A DNA stretch of 64,000 bases from Maridesulfovibrio ferrireducens (GCF_900101105.1 NZ_FNGA01000004.1:186001-250000); one strand, 5' to 3'. Shown: positions 18,566-27,759, counted from the first letter of the stretch. Program-made: numbers and translations. Notes: generated from the letters alone by a model not told the origin.

Positions 18566-19900
18566 TTATTTACGGGGAGGCTTATTTTTTTTGTAAGAAT
18601 CTTTTTTTGAATGCGGTCTGGAATCTGATCTGGAATCTGATCTGCCTTTCGGAGAAGAACTTTTTCTTGAATCCGGGGCTGACTTCGAGCGATTATCTTT
18701 TTTTGAATCATGATCAGATTTTGAATCAGAAGCTTTTTCGTCAGCAGATTTATGAATTGCGCGGGTCGGCAGTTCAACAATCTTTGCGCCGGATTTAAGA
18801 TCTTCTTCCATTTTTTCAGGTTCGGGCATTCCGATAAGTCCACCAGGGAAAATTGATCTTGCTCCGCCTTTTGCGAGCAGCAGGATTAATCCCTGAGCGG
18901 CGCAGGCATACTGACCGAATCCGCCATCATCAATCCTGAAAGATTCTGAAATAGTACGGATTAGCATTTCGCCTTCCGCTGCGGCAGGAGGTGGTGTGTC
19001 AGACTGTGCCACGTATAAGAAACTCATGCTGACATTATCTTTTTCCATACGGCATTTGGCGGAAAGTTTTTGCAGCCATTCAGGTGCATGGTTGGAGTCA
19101 AAATTGAAATGACACCATGACTTACCTTGTTCACCGTTGAGTGGACATTCTTCTTGATGTGGGCATGGAGCCAGGATTGAAAGTCCTCGTTCCATGAATT
19201 CATTACGCATAATGGAAAGCACGCGTCCTGAACGGCGGATGCCCGGTTCGATGATAAGCATTTTCCCTTTAGGAGCGAGCATTCTGCTTATCTGTTGACA
19301 GAATTTATTAGCCCATAATTGAAGCGGGGTGCGCATTCCTGATGAAGCTTCGTTGACCATATTAGCGGTAATCAACAGGTCTGCCTTTTCGCGAATTTTA
19401 GATGAAGGGCCGCCTTTTACGTTAACCATTTTCCATGGGCTTTTTCCGGCAAGAGCTTCAAAAAGTTTTTGTCCTTCGCGCATGGGTTTTGGTGAACGGT
19501 CAACGTTGATAAAAGTCAAACGTTTATCGCGAAGTTCCGGTTTTGCAATCCAGAGAGCCTGCGCCACAGTCAGTGGTCCTGCGCCAAGGTCTATGATGAC
19601 TCCATTTTCAGGGAGATTGAAATCCATGCCCTGAAATAGGCGGGTTAGTCTGTAAAGGTTCCAAGGCAGATAGAAGCGCAGGTACGCATTTAGTGTACGT
19701 GGATCACCCATGTAATCTTTGGGCAGACTTGCGCGGTCACCGGTCAGCATTTTTGAAAGGTCACGAATTGCGTAGTGAATTTCCTCTTTGTGCCTAGCTC
19801 GTAAAGGAACAGCCTGATCCAGCACTTTTGAATAGTATTCCAAAGTGCTGGTGATTTTTTCGGGTGGCAGCGGGAAAAGTGATGTGACTCTAATAGACAT
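18566..19900 (-). CDS. Rsm22/METTL17-type small-subunit rRNA methyltransferase-like protein with charged tail
   Basis: The Rsm22 family comprises SAM-binding proteins of the small ribosomal subunit; mitochondrial METTL17 binds a 4Fe-4S cluster. Motif I here is IIDLGAGPL (about residues 102-110). Cysteines 246, 252, 263 and 283 (CPHQEEC, SWCHF and a later Cys) match the family cluster-ligand pattern. From about residue 383 the protein ends in a low-complexity tail of Ser, Asp, Lys and Arg (repeats such as SDSRSDSR), probably disordered and nucleic-acid-binding. The gene overlaps the end of the upstream activator gene by 11 bp. Methyltransferase activity on rRNA is inference, since activity of the family is debated. 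Confidence 0.82.
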   Translation of the reverse strand: MSIRVTSLFPLPPEKITSTLEYYSKVLDQAVPLRARHKEEIHYAIRDLSKMLTGDRASLPKDYMGDPRTLNAYLRFYLPWNLYRLTRLFQGMDFNLPENGVIIDLGAGPLTVAQALWIAKPELRDKRLTFINVDRSPKPMREGQKLFEALAGKSPWKMVNVKGGPSSKIREKADLLITANMVNEASSGMRTPLQLWANKFCQQISRMLAPKGKMLIIEPGIRRSGRVLSIMRNEFMERGLSILAPCPHQEECPLNGEQGKSWCHFNFDSNHAPEWLQKLSAKCRMEKDNVSMSFLYVAQSDTPPPAAAEGEMLIRTISESFRIDDGGFGQYACAAQGLILLLAKGGARSIFPGGLIGMPEPEKMEEDLKSGAKIVELPTRAIHKSADEKASDSKSDHDSKKDNRSKSAPDSRKSSSPKGRSDSRSDSRPHSKKDSYKKNKPPRK

Positions 19901-21458
19901 ATTGAAATATCATCCTTTCGAGGAATTTTTGTCCAAAATCTTGGCCTCCGGCTAACTCCAGTACTGAAGTCAGGGCGGGCAGAGATGAAGCAAAATCTCG
20001 AGCATTTTTGTTATTTGTGAGAATTACAGCTCCGGCAAGGGAGGTGTTGCCTGCGGCGCGGGTTATAGGACCTGTTTCTGCAGGGATAAATCCGGTTGTT
20101 ACAAGATCATTAATGTTTACATGCTGTCCCATGGCCCCGCCAAGAATCAATGAGTTCAATGACGAGGGTGACAATCCGGCCCTGTTTAAAAGGGCTGTCA
20201 TAGCCAGATTGAAAGCAGCTTTAACTTTTAATATTTCTTCTATATCAGAAGCTGGAAGCAAAAGCTTCGAATTTAAGCCCAGATCGAGAGCCGGAGATCC
20301 TTGCGCCTGAGTTATATTGCGAGCCAGTCGTGCGGCTAAAGGGGTATTCCCCTTTGAGAATTGACCTTCACGAGTAAGAACTCCTGATTTTAGTAAAAGA
20401 GAACAGAGAGACAGATAACCCGTTCCGGTTATACCGGGACTGCCCGTTTTGTCTGGTTCACTTATAAATGACGGAGAAAGTCCGGCCGGAGTGAGGGTGA
20501 AAGATGAAATAGCACCGGGGCCGGCAGTTCTGCCGTTGGTTAGTCCTACGCCTTCAAGGGCGGGGCCCATCGGAACCGATGAAACAATATATTCATCGGG
20601 TGAAAGGCAGAGGACAAATTCGCCGTTAGTTCCGAGATCCGCAAAAAGATATGGAGGCTCGGGAATAACGTTTGAAAAATTAAGGGCAACAATACCTGCT
20701 GTTATATCAGCCCCTACAAAAGGAGCGAGGTGAACAGGGACGTAAGCTTGCGGAAGGTTTTGGCCCAGATTGATAACTTTGCCGCATCGGTTCGGAAGTG
20801 AGTAGGGTGCGCGGCTTAAGCCTTCAACATTATCCTGAGCAAGGATCGAGATCATCGACGGGTTTCCGGTGATGACCATTTCTTTAACCGGACCAGTCTG
20901 CTCAATAATGGAAGCCAGTCTGGTCGTTACCAAATTTGAAAGAATTTTACACTGTTCCGGTTTACTTGCAAAAGCCAGACGGGACATAACTTCACTGCCC
21001 AGTCCTATTTGCGGGTTTAGTTCCTGTCCTTCTGTTATTATTTCACCGTTCACCGTAAAGGCCCATTGCATTCCCGTGGTTCCGAGGTCTACGGCAAGTG
21101 AAAGATTGTCCGGTAGGCTGTTTGCAAATTTACCAATAATATTACCGGATTTTTTCGGGACAACCCGTTCCGGTTTCGGGAGATAGATGGTTGCTGACTC
21201 AGCTTTATGCAGGCAGGACAATCTCCAGCCGGATTCTATTTCAGATGTGGAAAATTTTTTAAGCTCTTCTTTGAGAGGAGTGGGGGCGCATGTTTCAAAC
21301 TTAACTTTGCAAAGGGCGCACCTTCCCATGCCCGAACAGAGAGGAACTCCGCTAAAAGCTCCATTCAGGAATAAAAGTTGAGCCAGATTCAGCTCACTCG
21401 AAGGCGTGAGTTCAAGGACGTTTCCGTCGTGAACATTCACAGTAAGGTTGTTTTTCAT
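19890..21458 (-). CDS. RACE-type ATP-dependent reductive activator of corrinoid proteins (DUF4445)
   Basis: The N-terminal 2Fe-2S ferredoxin domain has C-x5-C-x2-C (CSGMGRCALC, about residues 41-50) and a fourth Cys near 82. A linker and an ASKHA-fold ATPase domain follow, with VDLGTTG and a second nucleotide motif FADLGTNGE. Such proteins reactivate Co(II) corrinoid proteins (RamA, CFeSP activators, and MetH reactivation in bacteria whose MetH lacks its own activation domain). No corrinoid protein or methyltransferase lies nearby, though cbiK for corrin synthesis is adjacent. ATG 21458 is preferred to a TTG two codons earlier. The target (MetH, or a methyltransferase system) is open. Confidence 0.85.
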   Translation of the reverse strand: MKNNLTVNVHDGNVLELTPSSELNLAQLLFLNGAFSGVPLCSGMGRCALCKVKFETCAPTPLKEELKKFSTSEIESGWRLSCLHKAESATIYLPKPERVVPKKSGNIIGKFANSLPDNLSLAVDLGTTGMQWAFTVNGEIITEGQELNPQIGLGSEVMSRLAFASKPEQCKILSNLVTTRLASIIEQTGPVKEMVITGNPSMISILAQDNVEGLSRAPYSLPNRCGKVINLGQNLPQAYVPVHLAPFVGADITAGIVALNFSNVIPEPPYLFADLGTNGEFVLCLSPDEYIVSSVPMGPALEGVGLTNGRTAGPGAISSFTLTPAGLSPSFISEPDKTGSPGITGTGYLSLCSLLLKSGVLTREGQFSKGNTPLAARLARNITQAQGSPALDLGLNSKLLLPASDIEEILKVKAAFNLAMTALLNRAGLSPSSLNSLILGGAMGQHVNINDLVTTGFIPAETGPITRAAGNTSLAGAVILTNNKNARDFASSLPALTSVLELAGGQDFGQKFLERMIFQYVY

Positions 21459-21516
21459 TACCAAGATAACTTATATGCGGTCCGTCTGTTTAGCAAGAGC
21501 GGGAGTAGGCAGTAGT

Positions 21517-22308
21517 TTAATTGTCCAGTTTTTTGATGGCATCACGCAGGTTATCCATCCAGCGGTCAGCAAAAATACCGAATTCTCCGATACCTTTAAT
21601 TGCAGGAATAGGTTCAATCCCACCTGCGGCAACTATATTTTTCCATGAATTTTCGTCTTCTCCGGCCATATCTTTTTGGACATGATTCCCTGCGCCGAAT
21701 AGAAGAGGAAGAAGGAAAGCTCGCTTTAAGCCTGCTTTTTTTATTTTTTCAGTTATTTCCACAATGTCATTCGGTGAGCTTACTGCCCCCAAAAAGGAGT
21801 GTTTGTCTTTGTCTTCAAGTACAAGTTTGAATTTGTGATAAAAAATATTACCGGAATGTCTGGACCCGTGAGCTACCAGAATCAGAGCATCTTTTTCAGG
21901 ATCGCGGTCAGGTAAAAGAGATAAAATCAAATCAGAGACTTCGTCTACAGCCTGATCATCACTGAGTAAGGGCTGTCCGAATACTGCTTTTTCAAAGTGA
22001 ATTTCACCTTTTGCGATTTTATTAAGTATTCGCGTAATGTGATGAAATTCAATCCCCGGAATAACGTGAAGAGATTGAATTACCACGTGGGTTATTCCAT
22101 CATCGTGCATTGATTTAAGAATTTCTTCTACCGATGGGATAGGCTGTCCCTGTTCGCGCATTATTTTGCGAACATGGTAGGACGTAAAAGCGCTTTTGAT
22201 GGGGATGTCCGGGTACTCTGCTTTTGCCAGTTTAAGTATATTGTTGAGAGCGGAATTGGCGGCCCGGTTGTTTGAACCGTGTGCGGCAAGAAGAATGGCT
22301 TTTTTCAT
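21517..22308 (-). CDS. cbiK: Sirohydrochlorin cobaltochelatase, cytoplasmic type
   Basis: CbiK inserts cobalt into sirohydrochlorin in the anaerobic cobalamin pathway and may insert iron to make siroheme. Both family histidine regions are present: LLAAHGS at the N-terminus, LVAHGSRH in the middle, and the FGAGNHVQKDMAG signature near the C-terminus. ATG 22308 has AGGG 9 bases upstream; the frame extends 28 codons further, but that extension does not match the family and is not a convincing signal peptide, so this is the cytoplasmic form. About 60 bp separate it from the downstream corrinoid activator gene, which suggests a shared cobalamin theme. A sulfate reducer needs siroheme for DsrAB, so flux at this branch matters. 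Confidence 0.92.
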   Translation of the reverse strand: MKKAILLAAHGSNNRAANSALNNILKLAKAEYPDIPIKSAFTSYHVRKIMREQGQPIPSVEEILKSMHDDGITHVVIQSLHVIPGIEFHHITRILNKIAKGEIHFEKAVFGQPLLSDDQAVDEVSDLILSLLPDRDPEKDALILVAHGSRHSGNIFYHKFKLVLEDKDKHSFLGAVSSPNDIVEITEKIKKAGLKRAFLLPLLFGAGNHVQKDMAGEDENSWKNIVAAGGIEPIPAIKGIGEFGIFADRWMDNLRDAIKKLDN

Positions 22309-22453
22309 CAAATATATCCCTGCGGAATTTTGTCCGTATTTATCGCGTCTTGAGTGGACCAAGATGTATAGCAGACAAAAGAAAGGTAGCAAAGCCTTTT
22401 GAATGCGCCTGAAAAGCCAGTATTCGATGTTTTTTCAAGGGTGGGGGGACGGC

Positions 22454-24106
22454 TTATTGCGTGTCATTAATCCCCAATTGTTTTGTGAGCAGAACTTCTG
22501 TGTCTACTACCAAAGCATCATTTTCGCCCATCATGCCGAAGCCGAGAATGGGCAGATTGTAAATACTGTTCACCGGTAAGGTAAATCCGGTGACAACGGC
22601 TTTTTGCTGACGCAGAACATCATCAACCAGAATAGCAGCGCTGATTTGTCCCATCTTTACTAAAATTACTTTTGACAGCTGATCTTCAGGCGGCTGAGGA
22701 AAATCGAAAACAGTATGCATGCGGATCAATGGATGGATCTTGCCTCTGATAGATACAGTCTCGCGTCCGTCCGGCAGTGTTGTGAACTCTTTAAGGACAG
22801 GTTCATATACTTCGAGAACTTCACGGCTGGGGAATATAAATGTTTCAGGCCCGACCGTTGCGATAAGGGCATCGACAATTCCCTCATTAACTGAGCGACT
22901 GAGCGGTATGGCTATCGTAAATGTCGAGCCGTATCCCAGTTTACTTTTGATTGAAATTTTACCGTCCAGAGTATTCTGAATGGAACTTACAACCGCATCC
23001 ATTCCGACTCCGCGTCCTGAAATATCTGTTACAGCCTCGGCTGTAGAAAATCCTGATTGCAGAATAAATTCATATATTTCTTCCTGCGTGTAATTTTTTT
23101 GGGGATCAGCAAGGCCGCGTTCCAAAGCTTTTACCAGCAGAACATCTGCATCCAGTCCTTTTCCGTCGTCAGTTATTTCGATGTATGCGAATTCGCCTTT
23201 TCTGCTTGCACTCAGAATGACTGAGCCGTCTTTATCTTTACCGCACATTTCGCGGTCTTCAGGGTCCTCAATGCCGTGATCAAGCGCATTTCGAAGTAAG
23301 TGAACCAGTGGCTCATTGAGGCTTTCGACGATGGTTTTGTCAAGGGCGAGTTCTTCTCCCTTAATCGTGAACTTGATCCGTTTGTTGAGCTTTTGAGAAG
23401 TGCTTTTTACCAGCCTGTGCATGGGCATGAAAATTTGTTTTAACGGGACAAGTCTTATTTCATCAACTTCAGATTGCAAGTTGCGGATAACTTTATCAAG
23501 CTCGCCCAGACTGACAGAAATTTTAGCGATATTGTCGGTTCCGGTCTGCGCTATAACTGCGTGCGTGACCATGAGTTTTCCGACAAGTTCTATTATAGAA
23601 TCAAGCTGTTGCGTGGAAACTCGAATTGAGGAAATTGCCTGTGATTTATCTTTTTTAGCCGGTGTAGACGAGGAAGTTTTTTCCGATACTTCTTTAGTCT
23701 TAATGGACGAAGCAGCTACAGCTGTTTCAGTTTTAGGTTCATTATCAGTTTTGTCTGCAACTGGGGCTTCTTCAGCTTTCTCTTCGGTTATTTCCGGAGG
23801 TTTATTTACAGGTTCCTCTTTTGTGCAGTCGACCGGAGCGGCACCTTTATCTAGTAGTCCGGCAATGCAGTAAAAGAATTTTTTCTGAGCTTCTGTAATT
23901 TCAAGCAGGGAGGTAATTAAGTCAGAAGTTACAGGCGTAATCCCGTCTGAAAGCATATCCAACAGCGCGATAATCTGCGCAGAAGGAATTTTCACATGTT
24001 CAAGACCAAGGGTTTTCATGACATTGTTTATGTCACCTGAACCTTGTTCTAAGTTTATGATTGTCTTCTGTATGTCTTCAATACAGTTTGCAATACTGTC
24101 TTTCAT
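22454..24106 (-). CDS. CheA-type histidine kinase lacking its phospho-His helix
   Basis: The chemotaxis-kinase core is complete: dimerisation P3 (about 160-225), P4 ATPase with N box LLRNALDHGIEDPED (270-284), G1 DDGKG (313-317) and G2 GRGVGMD (364-370), then a CheW-like P5 domain (about 410-545). The N-terminal 90 residues look like the last helices of a P1 domain (IIALLDMLSDG), but the His-containing helix is missing and no HxxKG is present. A 70-residue Ala/Glu/Lys linker follows. The upstream gene supplies an HPt domain; its stop and this start overlap by one base, so the two are coupled. This looks like a two-protein CheA. Confidence 0.88.
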   Translation of the reverse strand: MKDSIANCIEDIQKTIINLEQGSGDINNVMKTLGLEHVKIPSAQIIALLDMLSDGITPVTSDLITSLLEITEAQKKFFYCIAGLLDKGAAPVDCTKEEPVNKPPEITEEKAEEAPVADKTDNEPKTETAVAASSIKTKEVSEKTSSSTPAKKDKSQAISSIRVSTQQLDSIIELVGKLMVTHAVIAQTGTDNIAKISVSLGELDKVIRNLQSEVDEIRLVPLKQIFMPMHRLVKSTSQKLNKRIKFTIKGEELALDKTIVESLNEPLVHLLRNALDHGIEDPEDREMCGKDKDGSVILSASRKGEFAYIEITDDGKGLDADVLLVKALERGLADPQKNYTQEEIYEFILQSGFSTAEAVTDISGRGVGMDAVVSSIQNTLDGKISIKSKLGYGSTFTIAIPLSRSVNEGIVDALIATVGPETFIFPSREVLEVYEPVLKEFTTLPDGRETVSIRGKIHPLIRMHTVFDFPQPPEDQLSKVILVKMGQISAAILVDDVLRQQKAVVTGFTLPVNSIYNLPILGFGMMGENDALVVDTEVLLTKQLGINDTQ

Positions 24107-24855
24107 TATCCGTTTGCTCCGGAATTATTGTTCGAAAGGAATGTTTCACGGCTGTCGTATTCAGCAATATATCTGGAAAATCCCCAAGAATGAAAGGTAG
24201 ATGAGCAGAAACCGTTCATGCCGGTAATACCTATTTCAAGGTTGTCTGAAAAGGACGCAATAAGCTCAAAAAGTGATGAACCTACGGATAAAGTGTTGCT
24301 GAAATCAAACAGCACTCTGTTCTGGTTTGTAATATCCTGCAAAACCTTTTTAACTGCTTCGCGCTGTTCGGAAAGATATAGTCTGTTAACGGAAAGCACG
24401 ATAATTTCGCAATTATCAATGGATTCAATTTCTATAGGCTTGAATCCGTTGTCGATTGGTCCTGCAACGACTTCATTTTCTCCTAAAAGCCTTTGTTCAA
24501 TAGAGGATGTAAATTCTGTATCGTAACTTCCGGTATTTCTAAGTTGTTCAATAAGAATAAATATTGAATTCACAGATTCAATGGCAAGAGCTATCTGCGG
24601 CAAGGCTCTTCCTACTTCTCCGGATTGCATTTTTTTCAGAAAGCTTTCCACTTTATGAGTAAATGCAGAAGCCGGTTCAAAACCGGACATGAAGCCGGTT
24701 ACACCTTTAATTGTGTGAAGAGGGCGCGAAAGAATTTCTATACCTTCTTCAATCTGCTGCTCATCAAGAAGGTCTATTCCCTCAAGAACCTGAGGGTAAT
24801 ATTTATCATTAACTTCAGAAAAGAATTCTTCAATTAAGGATTCGTCTTCACTCAT
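24106..24855 (-). CDS. HPt phosphotransfer protein with STAS-like C-terminal domain
   Basis: Residues 1-110 form an HPt domain with the phosphorylatable His47 in RPLHTIKGVTGFM. A linker leads to a C-terminal region (about 150-240) with the alternating strand/helix pattern and VLFDFSNTLSVGSSLFELI stretch of STAS-like (anti-sigma-factor-antagonist-like) domains; that second call is by pattern only. The protein probably receives phosphate from the downstream CheA-like kinase, which lacks this helix, and passes it to the upstream receiver. The combination of HPt with STAS suggests an output linked to partner switching (inference). Confidence 0.82.
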   Translation of the reverse strand: MSEDESLIEEFFSEVNDKYYPQVLEGIDLLDEQQIEEGIEILSRPLHTIKGVTGFMSGFEPASAFTHKVESFLKKMQSGEVGRALPQIALAIESVNSIFILIEQLRNTGSYDTEFTSSIEQRLLGENEVVAGPIDNGFKPIEIESIDNCEIIVLSVNRLYLSEQREAVKKVLQDITNQNRVLFDFSNTLSVGSSLFELIASFSDNLEIGITGMNGFCSSTFHSWGFSRYIAEYDSRETFLSNNNSGANG

Positions 24856-24878
24856 TTCCAGCTCCGTTAAAATCCGGT

Positions 24879-25280
24879 TTATTTATGCAGCACGCCAAGT
24901 TTTTCAAGTTCTTCATAAAGTTTTTCTTTTGACACTGGTTTTACGAGAAATGCAGAAGCTTCAACGTCATGAAAGGAACGGATAACAGTTTTAGGGTCAT
25001 TAAGTGCTGTCGTCATAAAAACTTTCACGCTCATTTTATTCGGAGTGCCATTTTCTTTTTCAAAATTTCGTATGGCTTCAAGAGCTGTTATGCCATCCAT
25101 TTCCGGCATCATTATATCCATACAAATCAATGTGTACGGCTTCCCTTCTTCAAAGGCCATTTTATATGCTTCAAAGGCCTCTTTTCCGTTCACCGCGATA
25201 TCTATTTCGAAAAGAGGTGACAGAAAAGTGGAGATAAGTTTTCTGCTTACAAATTCATCTTCTGCTACAAGAGCACGCAT
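24879..25280 (-). CDS. CheY-like single-domain response regulator
   Basis: This receiver domain has acidic residues EDE at 7-9, the phosphoacceptor Asp55 in CMDIMMPEMDG, a Thr in FMTTA and the Lys in LVKPVS. There is no output domain. ATG 25280 is preferred (GGAGG 5 bases upstream); the frame extends 13 codons further without a site. It is the first gene of the receiver-HPt/STAS-kinase unit, 23 bp upstream of the HPt gene. The target could be the flagellar switch or a protein partner; no methyl-accepting receptor, cheW, cheR or cheB is in view. Confidence 0.9.
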   Translation of the reverse strand: MRALVAEDEFVSRKLISTFLSPLFEIDIAVNGKEAFEAYKMAFEEGKPYTLICMDIMMPEMDGITALEAIRNFEKENGTPNKMSVKVFMTTALNDPKTVIRSFHDVEASAFLVKPVSKEKLYEELEKLGVLHK

Positions 25281-25430
25281 CCATTCCTCCGTTGGTGAAA
25301 TATCTATATACAATCTCATATCACGTTTTTTAAATCAATATAATGCCAATTAATATTAAGCAATTATTGTATTACTAGTTGTTTCAGGCTTTCCTTGCAA
25401 ACTTTGGAAAGGTTGAGTACCTAAAACGCC

Positions 25431-26021
25431 ATGGAAAAAAAGAGAACCCCCCAAAGAGAAGAAAGAATCAGAGAAGTGTTGGAAAGACGCCAGAAAGATC
25501 TTACTCTTATTGTTGATAATGTATGGGATCCGCATAATGTTTCAGCAATTTTGCGTAGTTGTGATGCTTTCGGTATTTATGGCATCCACTTGTATTATAC
25601 TGATGCCGAGTGGCCGGATTTTGCCAATAAATCGTCTGCGTCCGGTAAAAAGTGGGTGGAACGCACACCGCACACTGACGCGGCTGAGATGGTAGGATCA
25701 CTTAGAGGTCAGGGATATCAAGTCCTCAGGACCGGTTTTTCAGAAAATTCAAGGCCGTTGATGGATTTCGATCTCAGCAAGCCTTCGGCAGTTATTTTAA
25801 GTAATGAGCATAGCGGGACGGCTCCTGAATTGGCCGCACTTGTTCCCGATGAAGTTTATATTCCTATGCAAGGGATGATACAGAGCTTTAATGTGTCGGT
25901 TGCAGCTGGACTTATTCTTTATCATGGATTCACACAGCGTTATGCTAAAGGCATGTATGACAAACCGTCTTTTTCACAGGAAGAGATGGATGTGATTGTA
26001 CAGGACTGGCTTACCCGTTAA
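25431..26021 (+). CDS. trmH: tRNA (guanosine-2'-O)-methyltransferase TrmH
   Basis: This SPOUT-fold enzyme methylates the ribose of G18 in tRNA. All three SpoU motifs are visible: NVSAILRSCDAFG (motif 1, Arg), LSNEHSGTAPEL (motif 2), and IPMQGMIQSFNVSVAAGLILY (motif 3). At 196 residues, with short basic N- and C-terminal extensions, it fits TrmH better than the 23S enzyme RlmB. The start has a weak ribosome binding site. Its 3' end overlaps that of the convergent GT2 gene by 4 bp, so read-through would give antisense RNA. Confidence 0.85.
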   Translation: MEKKRTPQREERIREVLERRQKDLTLIVDNVWDPHNVSAILRSCDAFGIYGIHLYYTDAEWPDFANKSSASGKKWVERTPHTDAAEMVGSLRGQGYQVLRTGFSENSRPLMDFDLSKPSAVILSNEHSGTAPELAALVPDEVYIPMQGMIQSFNVSVAAGLILYHGFTQRYAKGMYDKPSFSQEEMDVIVQDWLTR

Positions 26022-27685
26022 AGCATCGCGGCTAACTCTCTCCATTTGTTTTCCGTGTCTGACCAAAGTGAGATCAGGTCTCTTGAAAAGATACTGTTTA
26101 TATCCGGCTCGGAGAATTTGCTTTCGAGCTTGATCTTGTTGCCGAATACCTGTGCCATTCCTTTGATATTGCTGGCTTTTGCAAGGCTTGAATGCTGAAT
26201 ATGTCCGATGCGAAGCTGGCCTGCGTATACATGATTGTATCCGGCAAGGTATGCTCTTAAATCCCGCTCAAGGTCATCGAATTGAGTGGGGTTGAAGCGG
26301 ACATCAAACGGGCCGCTGTTGTTTATGGCTTCAAGGTTGAGCATGTGGCAACAGCCGGAAACATGCACTGCCGGACGGGTGTATGAAAATTGTCCGTAAT
26401 CCAAGGCCGAGCGGCAGTTGTCGAAAACCATAATCCTTTCTGTTAACCCTTCTATCTGCGAAGTTCCGGCTCCGGGCGGGAAAATATGATAGTCCGCTGA
26501 TTGCAAAGTCGTTGGATTGGTGGTGGATGTAATTCTGCATCCCACTGCTCCGGGATTTTTATATTGCTTTGCGGTGGCAAGCAGTTCTTCAAGCCAGTTT
26601 TCAGGAAGTTCCACATCATCATCTAAAAACACGGCCCATTTTCCTTTGCGGGCCTCCGGTTCTGCAAGCAGCCAGTTGCGGGCGGCAGGTGCTCCCACGT
26701 TAACAGGTAGCTGGATGGACTGGTATTGCCCTTTTGCAAAAAGATTTTCAGCATTTTTAACGACTTCGCCTGTGTTGTCGCTGGAACCGTTATTCAGCGC
26801 AAATATTTTTGCTCTGCCGATGTTTGAATCCGCTACATTCTTAAGAGTATTTTCAATCAGCTTAGCGTTGTTCCATGAGTATAGCAGGATGGAAACTTCA
26901 TCTGATGAGTCCAGAATATTTGCTGTCGGGGCAGGATTTAAAAGCCCGTGTAATTTTTGTCCCCAGTTTACGTTCCAGATATTTTCTTTCCAGAGAGCTG
27001 ACAGGGTTTCAACAGCTTGATCTTTATCGTCGAGTTTTAAGAATAGTTCGCACTTTATGGATTCTTTCCAAAGACCCCAGATGTCTCCATCCAGTTTATT
27101 TACAGCGTCTAAAGCTTCTTGAGGTTCCAAGTATAAAAAACTGTACTGAGCATATAACCGTTGTTTTACAGGCTTTAACTCATCATTCCATTTTACCAGA
27201 TCGAGAGCTGTTTTCGGTAGCTCAGGGCTGCCGAGCCGTAGCAACGTATCCCACGAATGGTTTAGCCACGTTATTCCGTCGGGGCCGCGTAGCAGCGGGA
27301 AAAGGTGCTTGATTACAAGAGTCTGGTCGTTTGTCTGAAGCAGATTGTCCAGATCATCGAGCGGGATGTTCCCTGTAGGGCTATTTGAGATGAAATTTAT
27401 AATATTTTTAAGTGGCTCAGGAACGTGAATGTCATTGATTTCTGAAAATTTACGGGCTGCAAAGGTGTCCAGTGGATTCTGCATCCACATCCATAATGAA
27501 ATTCCCCGGCATGGTATTGCGAAAGAGGGGTTACTTGCTGAAAGTCTTTGGAATGTATTGATAAGGCCGCTTTGATGCGATATTTCCTCTGTGCCTAGAG
27601 CCCACAAAGGAACATTGTTTTTTATTTCCAATAGGAATTTTTCAATATCTGAACTTATCAAATTCGTATTTCTGGTGGACATCAA
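26018..27685 (-). CDS. Large glycosyltransferase family 2 protein
   Basis: The GT-A/GT2 domain starts at about residue 263 (EVSILLYSWNN), with the nucleotide-binding NNGSSDNT stretch and the DxD motif in FLDDDVELPE. The acceptor-side region includes ERDLRAYLAGYN. About 260 helical residues precede it, which look like TPR-type repeats but are too divergent to assign. There is no membrane segment, so it acts in the cytoplasm or on its membrane face. No surface polysaccharide genes are adjacent; TPR-plus-GT2 proteins in flagellated bacteria are often flagellin or surface-protein glycosyltransferases, which is only an inference here. The start could be 27685 or the ATG one codon later. Confidence 0.82.
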   Translation of the reverse strand: MMSTRNTNLISSDIEKFLLEIKNNVPLWALGTEEISHQSGLINTFQRLSASNPSFAIPCRGISLWMWMQNPLDTFAARKFSEINDIHVPEPLKNIINFISNSPTGNIPLDDLDNLLQTNDQTLVIKHLFPLLRGPDGITWLNHSWDTLLRLGSPELPKTALDLVKWNDELKPVKQRLYAQYSFLYLEPQEALDAVNKLDGDIWGLWKESIKCELFLKLDDKDQAVETLSALWKENIWNVNWGQKLHGLLNPAPTANILDSSDEVSILLYSWNNAKLIENTLKNVADSNIGRAKIFALNNGSSDNTGEVVKNAENLFAKGQYQSIQLPVNVGAPAARNWLLAEPEARKGKWAVFLDDDVELPENWLEELLATAKQYKNPGAVGCRITSTTNPTTLQSADYHIFPPGAGTSQIEGLTERIMVFDNCRSALDYGQFSYTRPAVHVSGCCHMLNLEAINNSGPFDVRFNPTQFDDLERDLRAYLAGYNHVYAGQLRIGHIQHSSLAKASNIKGMAQVFGNKIKLESKFSEPDINSIFSRDLISLWSDTENKWRELAAML

Positions 27686-27759
27686 CTTCTCCGTAGGGCC
27701 GTTTCTTGTTCTCAGTATGATCGCTTGATACTTTATTTCCGCACATAGTAAAAGATGTT

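Noticed and set aside
21467-22453. Cobalamin riboswitch near cbiK or the corrinoid activator
   Set aside because: The gaps upstream of both genes are about 60-145 bp and contain no B12-box-like sequence.
24018-24200. Small plus-strand gene across the HPt/kinase junction
   Set aside because: It is antisense to two overlapping coding regions and has no translation signals.
25325-25352. TTGGCATTATATTGATT on the minus strand upstream of the CheY-like gene
   Set aside because: The -12 element lacks GC (it reads GA), so it is not credible as a sigma-54 site.
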